DNA of 64,000 nucleotides. Origin: Altererythrobacter lutimaris (GTDB lineage Bacteria > Pseudomonadota > Alphaproteobacteria > Sphingomonadales > Sphingomonadaceae). The notes under the pieces were generated by a model, which saw only the letters and a list, made by a program, of their open reading frames with translations, was not told the origin of the DNA and made no database searches. The DNA is taken from positions 1,488,001 through 1,552,000 of the forward strand of contig NZ_JABWTA010000001.1 of the NCBI RefSeq assembly GCF_013371495.1, in the 5' to 3' direction. Shown here piece by piece: positions 1 through 10,656 of this stretch (position 1 is the stretch's first letter; every line of letters starts with the position of its first letter). The translations under genes were made by a program, and so were the position numbers.

Positions 1-449
1 GCCACCCCGACGGATGAGCCTTCATTGACGGGCTTCAACACATAGGGACGAGGCAGTGGATCGCGCTCGAAAATCTCTGCGCGGGTGACAATACGGCCGC
101 CGGGAAACGGAATGCCATGGGGAATAAGCGCTTGTTTGGTGAGCTGCTTGTCAATCGCAACCACTGACGTCGCAAGGCCTGAGTGTGTGTAAGGCACACC
201 CATCAAATCGAGCATGCCCTGCACGCTGCCATCTTCGCCCGGCACACCGTGTAGCGCGTTGAACACGACATCAGGCGCGGTTTCCTTGATCCGCGCGGCA
301 ACATCGCGATCCATATCGATCCGGGTAACGCGGTGGCCCTTGCTTCCAAGCGCATCGGCAACGCCCTTCCCGCTCATCAGCGAGACTTCACGTTCATTCG
401 CCCAGCCACCCATGAGGACTGCAATATGGAGATTGGGGAGAGTGGTCAT
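1..449 (-). CDS. ddl: D-alanine--D-alanine ligase, N-terminal part (cut by window edge)
   Basis: This gene joins two D-alanines with ATP in the cytoplasm to make the dipeptide that MurF adds to the peptidoglycan precursor. About 149 codons are visible, reading from an ATG at 449 off the left edge. The translation opens [15 protein letters not shown], followed by the family motif NALHGVPGEDG, the stretch VPYTHSG and the start of the ATP-grasp domain (YVLKPVNEGSSVGV). The ATG overlaps the murB stop in an ATGA tetranucleotide, so the two are probably translationally coupled. It is the last gene of the dcw cluster visible here; ftsQ, ftsA and ftsZ would be expected beyond the edge. Confidence 0.95.
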   Translation of the reverse strand, partial: MTTLPNLHIAVLMGGWANEREVSLMSGKGVADALGSKGHRVTRIDMDRDVAARIKETAPDVVFNALHGVPGEDGSVQGMLDLMGVPYTHSGLATSVVAIDKQLTKQALIPHGIPFPGGRIVTRAEIFERDPLPRPYVLKPVNEGSSVGV

Positions 450-1417
450 GGCCGCCCGACCCGCTGGATTTCCCATTCCAGCTCAATGCCACAATTCTCA
501 TAGACACGGCGACGCACTTCTTCGCCGAGCGCTTCGATATCGGCGCTGGTGGCGTCGCCGGTATTGATAAGGAAATTGGTGTGCTTCTCGCTCACTTGCG
601 CGCCGCCCATTCTCAGCCCGCGGCACCCGGCGGCATCCACCAACTGCCAGGCCTTGTGTCCTTCAGGGTTCTTGAAGGTCGAGCCGCCTGTTTTAGTGCG
701 CAAGGGCTGAGATTGCTCGCGCGCATCGGCAATACGGTCCATTTCCGCGCCGATTTCCGCAGGATCGCCGGCGGTGCCCTTAAAACGCGCGGACACGACG
801 ACCGCGCCATCAGGCAGAGCTGAGTGGCGGTAGGTGTATTGGAGATCAGCAGCGGGCAGTGTGACAAGCACGCCATCAGGCATCACGACATCGCAGTCGA
901 TCAGCACGTCTGCGACTTCGCGCCCGTAAGCGCCGCCATTCATCCGAACGAAACCGCCGACAGTGCCGGGAATACCGCGCAGAAATTCCAGCCCTGCAAT
1001 CCCTGCATCGCGCGCGGTGGAGGAGACGAGAATACCGCTCGCCCCGCCGCCGCATTGCAGGCGGAAATCGCCAAGGTCCTTCACTTGAGCAAATGCCTTG
1101 CCGAGCCGCACAACAACACCCGGCACTCCGCCATCGCGGATGATCATGTTGGAGCCGAGTCCCAGCGCCATGACCGGAGTGCCTTCAGCGAGCCGTTCAA
1201 GGAAGTTGCGCAAATCATCCAGATCAGCCGGTTCGAACAGCCAGTCCGCATGGCCGCCGGTCTTGAACCAGACGAGCTTGGCCAGCGGCGCATCATGCGT
1301 CAGCTTGCCGCGCAGCCCGTCAATCGGAACAGGCGCTTCGACAGCACCTTCGACCGAGCAGTCCGGCGCGCTGCCGCTATCCGTCATCCAAAGGCTTTCA
1401 GGCTGGTTCACTGTCAT
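446..1417 (-). CDS. murB: UDP-N-acetylenolpyruvoylglucosamine reductase MurB
   Basis: MurB is a FAD enzyme that reduces UDP-GlcNAc-enolpyruvate to UDP-MurNAc with NADPH, the second committed step of peptidoglycan synthesis. The protein is 323 residues. It shows the FAD-binding motif [10 protein letters not shown], the [12 protein letters not shown] region, GGASGILV, and the C-terminal motifs GSTFKNPEG and [10 protein letters not shown]. The reading frame stays open upstream to 1489, but the ATG at 1417 overlaps the murC stop as ATGA, and the extra upstream residues only shadow murC, so 1417 is preferred. The roughly 35 residues before the FAD domain are longer than in many homologues. Confidence 0.95.
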   Translation of the reverse strand: MTVNQPESLWMTDSGSAPDCSVEGAVEAPVPIDGLRGKLTHDAPLAKLVWFKTGGHADWLFEPADLDDLRNFLERLAEGTPVMALGLGSNMIIRDGGVPGVVVRLGKAFAQVKDLGDFRLQCGGGASGILVSSTARDAGIAGLEFLRGIPGTVGGFVRMNGGAYGREVADVLIDCDVVMPDGVLVTLPAADLQYTYRHSALPDGAVVVSARFKGTAGDPAEIGAEMDRIADAREQSQPLRTKTGGSTFKNPEGHKAWQLVDAAGCRGLRMGGAQVSEKHTNFLINTGDATSADIEALGEEVRRRVYENCGIELEWEIQRVGRP

Positions 1418-2835
1418 GCACCGCCTTGTTGAGCGATTTTGCCAGCGAGGCCAGCCGCCCACTTGGTGATATCCCCCGCGCCGAGACAAACGACGACGTC
1501 GCCAGCCTGCAAGTCCTCGCGCAGAGCTGCGGCAAGGGCTTCGATGTCTGCAGTAGTTGCTGCCTGGCGGTGTCCGCGAGACTTGAGACCTGTTACCAGA
1601 GCATCGGCATCAATGCCTTCAATCGGGTCTTCGCCTGCGGGGTATACTGGCGTGATGTAAACCTGATCGGCTTCATTAAAGCAGGACTGGAACTCGTCCA
1701 TCAGATCGCGCAGGCGTGTGTAGCGATGTGGCTGCGCAATGGCGATGACGCGCCCTTCACCGCTTGCCTCCGCTGCTTCGCGCGCTGCGCCAAGCACTGC
1801 CTGAATCTCCACCGGATGGTGCGCATAGTCATCGATGATGGTTGCACCAAGAGCTTCGCCCATTTTGGTAAAGCGGCGGCGCACTCCGGTAAATTGTCCG
1901 AAACCTTCTCGGATAACCTCGTCAGGGCAGCCCATCTCGATCGCCACGGCAATCGCCGCAAGAGCATTCTGGACGTTGTGACGGCCCGGCATGGGCAGCT
2001 TCACGCCTTCGATCCGGCGGTCCTCTTCCCCGCGTTGGCGCACGATTACATCGAATGTATTGCCGCCTGCGGTGGGACAAATGTTCACGCCGCAAATGTC
2101 AGCCTGCAGCGAAAAGCCGTAAGTCACGACCTTGCGGTCGCGCACTTGCCCGATAACCGCCTGAACTTCCGGGTGGTCAATGCACAGCACAGCTGCACCA
2201 TAAAACGGCACATTGTGAATGAACTCGACGAAGGCCTTCTTAACGCCTTCGAAGTCGCCATAGTGATCCAGATGCTCCGGATCGATATTGGTGACGACCG
2301 CAATCGTCCCGTCAAGCCGCAGGAAGCTGCCATCGCTTTCATCGGCTTCCACCACCATCCAGTCACTATCGCCTAGACGCGCGTTGGAGCCATATTGCTC
2401 GATAATCCCGCCATTGATGACAGTCGGATCAATCTCTCCGCGATCAAGCAAGGCCGCGATCATGCTGGTGGTGGTCGTCTTGCCATGCGTGCCTGCCACC
2501 GCGACGGTGGACTTTAAGCGCATGAGTTCTGCGAGCATTTCTGCGCGGCGCACGACCGGGATGCGGTTTTCAAGCGCGAAAGCAACTTCAGGATTGGTAC
2601 GTTTGACGGCTGTGGAGGTAACGACAACCGCCACGCCGTCTACATTCTCGCGTTCATGCCCGATATGCACTGTGATCCCGCGCTTGCGCAGCCGCTCAAC
2701 ACTAGGACCTTCCGCAAGATCGCTGCCCTGCACGGTGTAGCCGAGATTGTGCATCACTTCTGCAATGCCTGACATGCCGATCCCGCCAATGCCGACGAAA
2801 TGGACCGTACCGATGTCAGTAGGAACGCCTCTCAC
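1414..2835 (-). CDS. murC: UDP-N-acetylmuramate--L-alanine ligase MurC
   Basis: MurC adds L-alanine to UDP-MurNAc with ATP, the first step of the stem peptide. The 473-residue protein has the N-terminal Rossmann motif [16 protein letters not shown] that binds the UDP substrate, the ATP loop [16 protein letters not shown] in the central domain, the conserved [11 protein letters not shown], and the C-terminal motifs [10 protein letters not shown] and QPHRYTR. The start is a GTG at 2835 overlapping the murG stop (GTGA). Length and domain order are normal for the family. Confidence 0.96.
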   Translation of the reverse strand: MRGVPTDIGTVHFVGIGGIGMSGIAEVMHNLGYTVQGSDLAEGPSVERLRKRGITVHIGHERENVDGVAVVVTSTAVKRTNPEVAFALENRIPVVRRAEMLAELMRLKSTVAVAGTHGKTTTTSMIAALLDRGEIDPTVINGGIIEQYGSNARLGDSDWMVVEADESDGSFLRLDGTIAVVTNIDPEHLDHYGDFEGVKKAFVEFIHNVPFYGAAVLCIDHPEVQAVIGQVRDRKVVTYGFSLQADICGVNICPTAGGNTFDVIVRQRGEEDRRIEGVKLPMPGRHNVQNALAAIAVAIEMGCPDEVIREGFGQFTGVRRRFTKMGEALGATIIDDYAHHPVEIQAVLGAAREAAEASGEGRVIAIAQPHRYTRLRDLMDEFQSCFNEADQVYITPVYPAGEDPIEGIDADALVTGLKSRGHRQAATTADIEALAAALREDLQAGDVVVCLGAGDITKWAAGLAGKIAQQGGA

Positions 2836-4073
2836 CCGGCATACTCCTCAGCGATGCGCTCTTTCACTTCGCGCAGCATTGTCTTGCCGTGGCTGGTCTG
2901 AGTCTTCCCGCTTGCCCGTGCCGGTTCTTTGCCGCCAACCTTGATCACATCCATCATGTCGACCCCACCAAAGCTTTCGACCAGATCAGCGAGATCCTTT
3001 GCTGCATCGGGCCGCCCGCAGTTCCACGCAGCATGGGCTGCATTGCCGAGGCTGCTGGGGTTTTGCGCCATGGCCTGGATTTGCTTGGCGAGCTCTTTGG
3101 GCGTGAAGCGCTCCTGCCGGATCATCCGCGCGCCGCCTGCCTTTACCATTTCACGTGTATTCGCGGCCTGATGGTCATCGGTTGCAATGGGCAGCGGGAT
3201 GAGGATCGCGGGACGTCCAACCGCCGTCAGTTCAGCAATAGTTGATGCGCCTGCGCGGCCAATGAACAGGTGACAGTCGGCAAGTCGAGCTTCCATGTCT
3301 TCGAAATATGTGCCGAGTTCGGCCGGAATATCGTGATTACGATAGCGTTCGCGCACAGCATCCAAGTCTTCAGGGCGGCATTGCTGCGTGACTTGCAGGC
3401 GCTGGCGCAGAGCGGGCTGCAGCATAGCGAGCCCGTCCGGCACCACTTGCGAGAGAATACTTGCGCCCTGGCTCCCGCCGGTCACAAGAACGCGCAGAAT
3501 GCCGTCTTCAGTAAAGGCGGGGAATTCTTCCTTGCGCAGCGCGAGCACTTCTTCGCGCACGGGGTTGCCGACCAAATGCGACTTCACCAGATGTTTGTCC
3601 TTGAACCGCTCAACATCGGGATAGCTCGTCGCGATGGCATCCACTCGCCCGGCCATCAGGCGGTTCACACGGCCAAGCACAGCATTCTGCTCGTGCACGA
3701 TAGTCGGAATGCCAGCCGAAGTTGACGCAAGCATCGCAGGCAAAGCGGGATATCCGCCGAAACCGATAACAGCGCTCGGCTCGAACGCATCGAACAGACG
3801 CAGCGCCATGCGCCGCCCTTCGAGCACAGAGCGTATACCGCCAATCCAGCGCAGCGGGTTCTTGCCGAAACGGCCTGCTGGCAGGACATGCGCAGGCAGG
3901 AATTCCGGCTTGCCCGGAAGCTGCGCGCCGCGCTGATCAGTGATCAGCGCAATGTGATGCCCGCGCTGGGTGAGCTCTGCAGCAAGAGCAAAGGCCGGGA
4001 TCATGTGCCCGCCCGTGCCGCCTGCTGCCAGAACATAATGTCGGCTCGCGCCGGTCGGTGCCGGTGCCGTCAT
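2832..4073 (-). CDS. murG: UDP-GlcNAc:lipid I N-acetylglucosaminyltransferase MurG
   Basis: MurG is a peripheral membrane glycosyltransferase (GT28) that converts lipid I to lipid II on the inner face of the cytoplasmic membrane. The 413-residue protein has the N-terminal glycine-rich loop [17 protein letters not shown], the acceptor-side motif GFGGYPALP, and the donor-domain motifs VTGGSQGAS and [12 protein letters not shown]. The ATG at 4073 overlaps the ftsW stop (ATGA), which fixes the start although the frame is open to 4193. The last 50 or so residues, rich in K, E and G ([19 protein letters not shown]), extend past the usual fold and may be lineage-specific. Confidence 0.95.
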   Translation of the reverse strand: MTAPAPTGASRHYVLAAGGTGGHMIPAFALAAELTQRGHHIALITDQRGAQLPGKPEFLPAHVLPAGRFGKNPLRWIGGIRSVLEGRRMALRLFDAFEPSAVIGFGGYPALPAMLASTSAGIPTIVHEQNAVLGRVNRLMAGRVDAIATSYPDVERFKDKHLVKSHLVGNPVREEVLALRKEEFPAFTEDGILRVLVTGGSQGASILSQVVPDGLAMLQPALRQRLQVTQQCRPEDLDAVRERYRNHDIPAELGTYFEDMEARLADCHLFIGRAGASTIAELTAVGRPAILIPLPIATDDHQAANTREMVKAGGARMIRQERFTPKELAKQIQAMAQNPSSLGNAAHAAWNCGRPDAAKDLADLVESFGGVDMMDVIKVGGKEPARASGKTQTSHGKTMLREVKERIAEEYAG

Positions 4074-5311
4074 GCCGTTTTCTCCCCACGCATTTCTGTT
4101 TTCGACCCAAATAATGTGCGAAGCCCCGGCGTTTCCCGTTTCAAATACGGATTGCGCCGGGTGATCGCGAGCAGCAGACCTATAGTGAGGCAAACTGCAA
4201 TGGTGGATGAACCGCCATAACTGATGAGCGGCAGCGTCATGCCCTTGGACGGAAAGAGCTGCAGATTGACGAGGATGTTGATGAAAGCCTGCCCGCCGAC
4301 CTGTGTGACAAGCCCTGCACTTGCGAGCAGCACGAACAGGTTCTCTTCATCGACCATGCGGATCAATACGCGCAGCAGGATGGCGAGATAGAGCAGCACG
4401 ATCAGCGCGCAGATGATCAGGCCGAACTCTTCGCCGATCACGCTGAAGATGTAGTCTGTATGCGCTTCCGGCAGGCTCATCTTGCGCGTGCCGAGCCACA
4501 AGCCGCTGCCCGTCCAACCGCCTGCCAGCAGTGTGCGCTGCGCCAGGTCCACCTGGTCAAACGCGGTGCCGCCACCGAAGAAACTGTCGATGCGATAGCG
4601 CGCATTGTCATAGAAGAAATAGGCGAAAGTCAGCAGCGCGACACCGCCGCCGACCAGCAAGCTCAACCGCTGAACGGAAACGCCTGAGAGCAGCACCAGC
4701 ACAAACCATACTCCGCTGAACAGCAATGTGGCGCCGAGGTTCGGCTGCAGCATCAGGAGAAACGCTACGATCACCATGAGCCCTGTGACAGCTGCAAGCA
4801 CTGGCAGACCGGGATCGCGCAATCGCCATGAAAGGATCCACGCCAGTGCGATCGCGAAGGCGGGTTTCAGAAACTCCGATGGCTGGAACGAGAAGCCGAG
4901 ATTGATCCAGCGCGTTGCGCCGTTGCGCTCGAACCCGATGAACAGGACGAGGCACAGCATGACCAGCATGGCTGCGGCCAGCACGATCCCCAGCCGCCTC
5001 GCATTATCGCGGCTGAGCAAGGATGTGCCAAACAGCGCCACCAGCCCCATCATCTGCCAAACAATGTGCTGCTTGAAGAAATAGAGATCATCGAGCGTCA
5101 CAGCTGACGTTGAAAGCCGGTTCGCGCTCGCTGGTGAGGCAGCGGCAACCGCCACCGCGCCAATGCCCATCAGCAGCAGCACGAGGCCGAGCAAGACCTT
5201 GTCGATCTCGCGCCACCATATGCGCAACTCGTCACGCCAATGGCCCTTGAAGGCCGAGGTGTCGATCCGTGCGCCCGGTGCATGCGGGATATAAGGACGC
5301 GGCATATTCAT
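4070..5311 (-). CDS. ftsW: FtsW, lipid II polymerase of the divisome (SEDS family)
   Basis: FtsW is an integral membrane SEDS glycosyltransferase that polymerises lipid II at the septum together with the transpeptidase FtsI. The 413-residue protein has an N-terminal cytoplasmic stretch of about 30 residues and then around ten hydrophobic segments. Typical SEDS sequences are visible: FQPSEFLKPAFAIALAW, LQPNLGATLLFSGVW, LPEAHTDYIFSVIGEEFG, and the C-terminal FPSKGMTLPLISYGGSS. FtsW rather than RodA is supported by its place between murD and murG. It overlaps both neighbours by four bases (ATGA). Confidence 0.95.
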   Translation of the reverse strand: MNMPRPYIPHAPGARIDTSAFKGHWRDELRIWWREIDKVLLGLVLLLMGIGAVAVAAASPASANRLSTSAVTLDDLYFFKQHIVWQMMGLVALFGTSLLSRDNARRLGIVLAAAMLVMLCLVLFIGFERNGATRWINLGFSFQPSEFLKPAFAIALAWILSWRLRDPGLPVLAAVTGLMVIVAFLLMLQPNLGATLLFSGVWFVLVLLSGVSVQRLSLLVGGGVALLTFAYFFYDNARYRIDSFFGGGTAFDQVDLAQRTLLAGGWTGSGLWLGTRKMSLPEAHTDYIFSVIGEEFGLIICALIVLLYLAILLRVLIRMVDEENLFVLLASAGLVTQVGGQAFINILVNLQLFPSKGMTLPLISYGGSSTIAVCLTIGLLLAITRRNPYLKRETPGLRTLFGSKTEMRGEKTA

Positions 5312-6615
5312 GCGAGATGCTCTTCTGGATGCGGTGTGGTCGCAATGCTCTCATCGCCGACGACAACGCTGACGACCTGGCGGAAGTGTTCGCCGCGCTT
5401 TTCGAAGTCACGGAATTGGTCGAAGCTCGCGCAGGCCGGTGAAAGGAGAACGACGTCCCCGAATTGCGCATTTTCGGCGGCGGTTCGTACTGCTTCGCAA
5501 AGCAATTCGGAGCGGTGGACAGCCGGGACTTTGCCCTCAAGCAGTTCGGCAAAGCGCGGACCAGCCTCGCCAATGGTGTAAGCAGCGGCGACGTTGCTGA
5601 GATGGTCTTCACATGGGCCTATCCCATCTTCCTTGGGCAATCCGCCGACGATCCAGTGAATACGCGGGCGTCCGCCTTCTGCTGGCGGGTAGGCCGCAAG
5701 CGCCGGAGCCGCGCTGTCCGGATTGGTCGCCTTGCTGTCATTAATGAAGAGCACGCCTTCGTGCTCTGCAACAAGCTCCATGCGATGCGGGAGGCCAGCA
5801 AATGAACTCAACCCGGCATCAATTGCGCCTTCCGAGACACATAATGCCTGGCAAGTCTTGATCGCAGCGATCGCATTCTGCGCGTTGTGCGGTCCCTGAA
5901 GCGCTGGCCAACCTGACTGACGCTCGCTCAGATCATGCGCTTGACTCTGATCGATCAGATCCAATCGGACATTCTCCGATGACTGCATTTGGAATAGGCT
6001 AAGCTTCGATGCCTTATACTTTTCAAAGCTACCATCATACCGATCTAAATGGTCAGGCGTGATGTTGAGTAGCACCGCTACATCGCAATCGAGCGACTGC
6101 GTCAGATCGATCTGATAGCTCGACAGCTCCAGCACATAGACCCCGCCTTCGGGCAAAGGATCCTGCTCCATGATCGGAATGCCGATATTGCCACCCATCA
6201 CGGTCGGTATGCCTGCAGTTCTAAGGATATGATGCACCAACGCGGTCGTGGTCGATTTCCCGTTGGTGCCGGTAATGCCGACGACCTTGTGCAGCGGCAG
6301 CTCTGCGCGCGCCTGCGCAAAAAGCTCGATATCGCCAATCACGGGCACGCCATATTTCTCGGCATGCGGCTTGATCGGATGCGTGTTGAGCGGCACGCCG
6401 GGTGAAACGACAACGCCCGCAAACCGGGTAAGATCGCGCTCCAATGGATCCGCCAGTTCGCAGCGACCCTCTAAAGCTTCGCGCGCATTATCTTGCCGGT
6501 CCCATGCGAGAACCTCCGCACCGCTCGCCAGCAGGCTCTCTGCCGCCGCCGCGCCGGAACGCGCGAGCCCGAGGACCGCGTATTTCTTCCCGGCAAAGGC
6601 GGTGGAGGTGATCAC
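5308..6615 (-). CDS. murD: UDP-N-acetylmuramoylalanine--D-glutamate ligase MurD
   Basis: MurD adds D-glutamate to UDP-MurNAc-L-Ala with ATP. The 435-residue protein has the N-terminal nucleotide fold (KYAVLGLARSGAAAAESLL), the ATP loop GITGTNGKSTTTALVHHIL, the central NITPDHLDRYDG, and the C-terminal FINDSKATNPD and LLSPACASFDQF. The start ATG at 6615 lies 10 bases after the mraY stop; the gene's own stop overlaps ftsW. The order mraY-murD-ftsW-murG is the classical one. Confidence 0.96.
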   Translation of the reverse strand: MITSTAFAGKKYAVLGLARSGAAAAESLLASGAEVLAWDRQDNAREALEGRCELADPLERDLTRFAGVVVSPGVPLNTHPIKPHAEKYGVPVIGDIELFAQARAELPLHKVVGITGTNGKSTTTALVHHILRTAGIPTVMGGNIGIPIMEQDPLPEGGVYVLELSSYQIDLTQSLDCDVAVLLNITPDHLDRYDGSFEKYKASKLSLFQMQSSENVRLDLIDQSQAHDLSERQSGWPALQGPHNAQNAIAAIKTCQALCVSEGAIDAGLSSFAGLPHRMELVAEHEGVLFINDSKATNPDSAAPALAAYPPAEGGRPRIHWIVGGLPKEDGIGPCEDHLSNVAAAYTIGEAGPRFAELLEGKVPAVHRSELLCEAVRTAAENAQFGDVVLLSPACASFDQFRDFEKRGEHFRQVVSVVVGDESIATTPHPEEHLA

Positions 6616-6625
6616 GACTTCGTTC

Positions 6626-7696
6626 TCACCTCAGCTTCAAGGTTGAAAGGCCCGCCATCGCGAGCACAATCGCAATGATCCAGAAACGGATCACGACCTT
6701 GCTCTCACTCCAACCGAGCTGTTCGAAATGGTGGTGGATCGGCGCCATGCGGAAAATGCGCTTACCCGTCCGCTTGAACCAGAAAACCTGAATGATGACG
6801 CTGGCGGTCTCGACTACGAACAAGCCGCCGACGATGAGCAATACGATCTCGTGATGCGCAGCGACAGCGACTGCGCCAAGCGCGCCACCTAACGCCAGCG
6901 AACCCGTGTCGCCCATAAACACCGCTGCGGGCGGAGCATTGAACCACAGGAAGGCCAGCCCTCCCCCGACAATGGCCGCGCAAAAGATCGCAAGCTCGCC
7001 TGCTCCCGGTACATGCGGGATGCCGAGATATTCTGAATAGTCCACGCGGCCCACAAGGTAGGCAATCAACGCGAATGTGCCCGCCGCGATAATAACTGGC
7101 ATGATCGCGAGGCCGTCCAGCCCATCGGTCAGGTTCACCGCATTGCCGAACCCGACAATCAGAGTTGCGGCAAAGACGTAATAGAACGGCCCCAAAGGAA
7201 TGCTCACGTCCGAGAAAAACGGGACGTAGAGATCCGTGCTGATCTGGCCGACAATAATGTAGCTCGCGATGCCTGCGACAATGAATTCGAACAATAAGCG
7301 CACTTTGCCGGAGACGCCGCGATGGCTGTTCTTGGTAACCTTGTCATAATCGTCGAGGAAACCGATCAAGCCGAAGCCTGCCGTGACCGCCAGGCAGGCC
7401 CATACAAATGGATTTCGCAGGTCCATCCAGAGCAGCAGCGAGAGCGTCAGCGCGATCAGGATCATTAGCCCCCCCATCGTAGGCGTGCCCACCTTCGCCT
7501 GGTGGCTTTGCGGACCGTCCTCACGGATCGGTTGACCCTTGCCTTGCCGTACGCGCAGAAGGTTGATGAACTTGGGACCAATCAGCAGGCCGATGAACAG
7601 CGCGGTGATCAGCGCCGCGCCAAAGCGGAAGGTCTGGTAACGCACCAGATTCCAAATGCCGTCAAAGCCCAGATATTCCGCAAGAAGGTAAAGCAT
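6626..7696 (-). CDS. mraY: Phospho-N-acetylmuramoyl-pentapeptide transferase MraY
   Basis: MraY is a polytopic membrane enzyme that transfers phospho-MurNAc-pentapeptide from UDP to undecaprenyl phosphate, forming lipid I. The 356-residue protein has about ten hydrophobic segments and the family signatures: the acidic motif [26 protein letters not shown], the nucleotide-site asparagine and aspartates in [20 protein letters not shown], and the histidine motif [15 protein letters not shown]. It sits 15 bases downstream of murF. Length is normal. Confidence 0.97.
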   Translation of the reverse strand: MLYLLAEYLGFDGIWNLVRYQTFRFGAALITALFIGLLIGPKFINLLRVRQGKGQPIREDGPQSHQAKVGTPTMGGLMILIALTLSLLLWMDLRNPFVWACLAVTAGFGLIGFLDDYDKVTKNSHRGVSGKVRLLFEFIVAGIASYIIVGQISTDLYVPFFSDVSIPLGPFYYVFAATLIVGFGNAVNLTDGLDGLAIMPVIIAAGTFALIAYLVGRVDYSEYLGIPHVPGAGELAIFCAAIVGGGLAFLWFNAPPAAVFMGDTGSLALGGALGAVAVAAHHEIVLLIVGGLFVVETASVIIQVFWFKRTGKRIFRMAPIHHHFEQLGWSESKVVIRFWIIAIVLAMAGLSTLKLR

Positions 7697-7711
7697 GAGC
7701 CTGTCCCGCCT

Positions 7712-9169
7712 CTATCCGCCGAGGCCTGCAAAGTGTGACACCACAGTGCCAAGCCCGACTGAGTTGGAACCTTTGACCAGCACCGCATCGCCCTGTGCCA
7801 ATCCATACTCTTCCAGCAGCGCAATCGCCTCGGCTGGATTCATGCAATGCGCGTATGAGAGTCCCTTGTGAATCCCACTGGCAGAGGCTTTCCCCAGTTC
7901 GCTCATCAAAGCGCGCATTTCATCGCCCACCAGGATCACGTGATCGATTTTCGCATCATGGATCGGCTCGGCAAGCTGCGCATGGAACTTGTCGGCAAAA
8001 TCGCCCAGCTCTTTCATGCTGCCAAGCACTGCGACCCGCCGGCTAGCAGGCGTTTGGCCCAGTTGGCGCATGGTGGCGCGCATGCTGGCAGGGTTGGCGT
8101 TGTAGCTCTCATCGATAAGGAGCGCATGACCGCCTGCGGCAGGTACCCGGTGACGTGCGCCGCGCCCTTTGAGCCCGCCCATTTCAGCGAGCGCCAAGCC
8201 TGCTGCTGCCAAATCTCCGCCCGCAGCGCGGACTGCCGCCATGACACCAAGCGAATTGGCGATCCAATGCTCGCCCGGCTCTGCAACTGAATAGCATAGC
8301 CGCGTATCGCCCAGATCGGCTGTCACGAGCGAGCCGCCATTGGCAGACGGGATCGCGTCGAGCAGGCGGACATCGGCATCGGCAGCCTTGCCGAACGTCA
8401 CAACCTTGACCCCCAGCTTTTCGGCATAGGCCTTCATCCGGGGCGCGTACTCGCTATCCGCCGGGATGATCGCAGTGCCGCCATCAGCAAGCCCGTCAAA
8501 GATCGAGGCTTTCTCATCCGCGATCGCTTCCATGCTGCCGAGATTCTCGATATGCGCAGGCGCAATCGTTGTGATGAGCGCGACATGCGGGCGGACATGC
8601 TCAGCCAGAGGCGCGATCTCGCCTGCGTGGTTCATGCCCATCTCGAACACGCCAAAGCGGCTGCGCGCGGGCATCCGGGCAAGCGAAAGCGGCACACCGA
8701 CATGATTGTTGTAGCTGCGAATAGAGCGATGCGCCGCGCCTCTGCTGGCCCGGTCCAAGCTCACGAAGATTGCTTCTTTGACACCCGTTTTGCCGACTGA
8801 GCCGGTAATTCCGATCCGCACAGCGTCGCTGCGATCGCGCGCGGCATGGGCGAGATCATGCAGGGCTTGCGTCGTGTCCTCGACCAGCACATGAGGGTAG
8901 TCGACAGGCCGGTCGACAATGGCAGCCACCGCGCCGTTCTCGAACGCCTTCGCGATGAAGCGATGGCCGTCCATCGCTTCGCCTTTAAGCGCAACGAAGA
9001 CATCGCCGGGACGCACATCACGGCTGTCCATCTCAACGCCCGAAGCCTGAAACGCGTGGCTCGCAGTCCCGCCAGTCGCTGCTGCAATGCTGGCTGCATC
9101 CCACAAGGCGTGCGGCAGAGTATCACGCGGACTAGCCGGCCATTGCCGCAACAGTGCGTGTGCGCTCAT
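7712..9169 (-). CDS. murF: UDP-N-acetylmuramoyl-tripeptide--D-alanyl-D-alanine ligase MurF
   Basis: MurF attaches the D-Ala-D-Ala dipeptide made by Ddl to the UDP-MurNAc-tripeptide, completing the soluble precursor. The 485-residue protein has the N-terminal domain (VEMDSRDVRPGDVFVALKG), the ATP loop GITGSVGKTGVKEAI, the Mur ligase central motif GMNHAGEIAPLAEHV and the C-terminal LIDESYNANPASM. The ATG at 9169 overlaps the murE stop (ATGA); the nine residues read upstream of it are not needed. Family length is about 450-480, so this is normal. Confidence 0.95.
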   Translation of the reverse strand: MSAHALLRQWPASPRDTLPHALWDAASIAAATGGTASHAFQASGVEMDSRDVRPGDVFVALKGEAMDGHRFIAKAFENGAVAAIVDRPVDYPHVLVEDTTQALHDLAHAARDRSDAVRIGITGSVGKTGVKEAIFVSLDRASRGAAHRSIRSYNNHVGVPLSLARMPARSRFGVFEMGMNHAGEIAPLAEHVRPHVALITTIAPAHIENLGSMEAIADEKASIFDGLADGGTAIIPADSEYAPRMKAYAEKLGVKVVTFGKAADADVRLLDAIPSANGGSLVTADLGDTRLCYSVAEPGEHWIANSLGVMAAVRAAGGDLAAAGLALAEMGGLKGRGARHRVPAAGGHALLIDESYNANPASMRATMRQLGQTPASRRVAVLGSMKELGDFADKFHAQLAEPIHDAKIDHVILVGDEMRALMSELGKASASGIHKGLSYAHCMNPAEAIALLEEYGLAQGDAVLVKGSNSVGLGTVVSHFAGLGG

Positions 9170-10656
9170 GAAGCAGCTCCGATCTGGCTTGCGCATTCGC
9201 GCGCCACTTCGACATCGTCGAACGGCAAAACCTTCATATCCTCTCCTGACCCGATGATCTGGCCTTGTTCGTGGCCTTTTCCTGCAATGAGCACGACATC
9301 TGCTGCCTTCGCTTCCGCGATCCCTGCTGAGATGGCTTCGCGCCGGTCTCCGACTTCGCGCGCATTGTCGTTTGCGCCTTCCAGCACGGCCCCGCGAATA
9401 ACCGCAGGGTCTTCGCCGCGCGGATTGTCGTCTGTGACAATCACGAGGTCTGCTGCAGCCGAAGCAACCTGCCCCATCTGAGCGCGCTTGCCCTGGTCGC
9501 GATCACCGCCTGCGCCGAAGACCGCGATCAAGCGGCCGCCTCTTGTCTCATCGACATGTGGACGAAGCGCAGCAATGGCTGCTTCCAACGCGTCCGGCGT
9601 ATGCGCGTAATCGACATAGACTGGCGCGCCGCTCGCTGAAATCGCTGCACGCTCCAGACGCCCACGCACCGGCTGCAAGCGCCCGAGCGCATCGAAGACT
9701 GCACTTTTGTCTGCGCCAGTTGCCAGCGCGAGACCAGCCGCGGTCAGCGCATTTTCTGCCTGATAGGCTCCGATCAAAGGTAACTTGACCGTTTTTGTCT
9801 CGCCATCATGCTCGATCTCGAGCGTCTGGCCCAATTGCGTCGGGGTACGGGCGGCGAGACGAAGAAATTCGCCCCGCTCGCCCACCGTGAGCACGCGCAG
9901 CTGCCGTTTTTGCGCGTGCTCGACAGCGCGGCTCGTCCACTCGCTATCAGACGAGCCCGCTACAATGACAGCCGAGCCGCCATCCTCGACAACATCGTCG
10001 AAAAGGCGCATCTTGGCTTGGAAATAGTTTTCCATGCTGCCGTGATAATCCAAGTGATCGCGGCTGAAATTGGTGAATGCTCCGGCGCGGACACGCAGCC
10101 CTTCATTGCGGAATTGCGAAAGGCCGTGGCTGGAGGCCTCATAAGCAACACGGGTCACACCTTCGCGCGCCAAGCCACTCATATTGCTAAGGAATGTCAC
10201 GATATCGGGCGTGGTTAGCCCGGTAGACACACTTTCATCCGGAGTGGTAACGCCTAACGTCCCGATGCTCGCTGCGCGCTCTCCGCACATACGCCAGATC
10301 TGCCGTGTCATCTCGACACATGACGTTTTGCCGTTCGTACCTGTGACAGCAACGATGATCTCTGGGACGGGCGTAAAGAACTTTGCCGCCAATTGCGCAA
10401 AAGCCTGGCGCGGCTCGTCATCAGCGATATGGATCGCACCTTCGACTTTCGCTTCTTGCCGCGCCACCACTGCCACAGCACCTGCATCGACAGCCTGGGC
10501 GATGAAGTCCTCACCATTGAAGCGCGCGCCTTTGAAAGCACCGAACACTGTTCCCGGAGCCACTTTGCGGTTGTCGATCGCAAAACCGGTCACGGCGACG
10601 TCACCGTCGCCGCTCAGCTCGATCCCTGCCGCTTGTGCCAGTGCCCCCAGCTTCAT
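9166..10656 (-). CDS. murE: UDP-MurNAc-L-Ala-D-Glu--meso-diaminopimelate ligase MurE
   Basis: MurE adds the third stem residue to UDP-MurNAc-dipeptide. The 496-residue protein has the N-terminal FAIDNRKVAPGTVFGAFKG, the ATP loop AVTGTNGKTSCVEMTRQIW, the phosphate-contacting VAYEASSHGLSQFR and NFSRDHLDYHG. The C-terminal VTDDNPRGEDP contains the DNPR signature of enzymes specific for meso-diaminopimelate, so the peptidoglycan is probably of the DAP type. The start ATG overlaps the ftsI stop (TGATG). Length is normal. Confidence 0.96.
   Translation of the reverse strand: MKLGALAQAAGIELSGDGDVAVTGFAIDNRKVAPGTVFGAFKGARFNGEDFIAQAVDAGAVAVVARQEAKVEGAIHIADDEPRQAFAQLAAKFFTPVPEIIVAVTGTNGKTSCVEMTRQIWRMCGERAASIGTLGVTTPDESVSTGLTTPDIVTFLSNMSGLAREGVTRVAYEASSHGLSQFRNEGLRVRAGAFTNFSRDHLDYHGSMENYFQAKMRLFDDVVEDGGSAVIVAGSSDSEWTSRAVEHAQKRQLRVLTVGERGEFLRLAARTPTQLGQTLEIEHDGETKTVKLPLIGAYQAENALTAAGLALATGADKSAVFDALGRLQPVRGRLERAAISASGAPVYVDYAHTPDALEAAIAALRPHVDETRGGRLIAVFGAGGDRDQGKRAQMGQVASAAADLVIVTDDNPRGEDPAVIRGAVLEGANDNAREVGDRREAISAGIAEAKAADVVLIAGKGHEQGQIIGSGEDMKVLPFDDVEVARECASQIGAAS

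Noticed and set aside
1426..2376. 316-residue plus-strand frame opposite murC
   Set aside because: Shadow of murC with no own start signal or motif.
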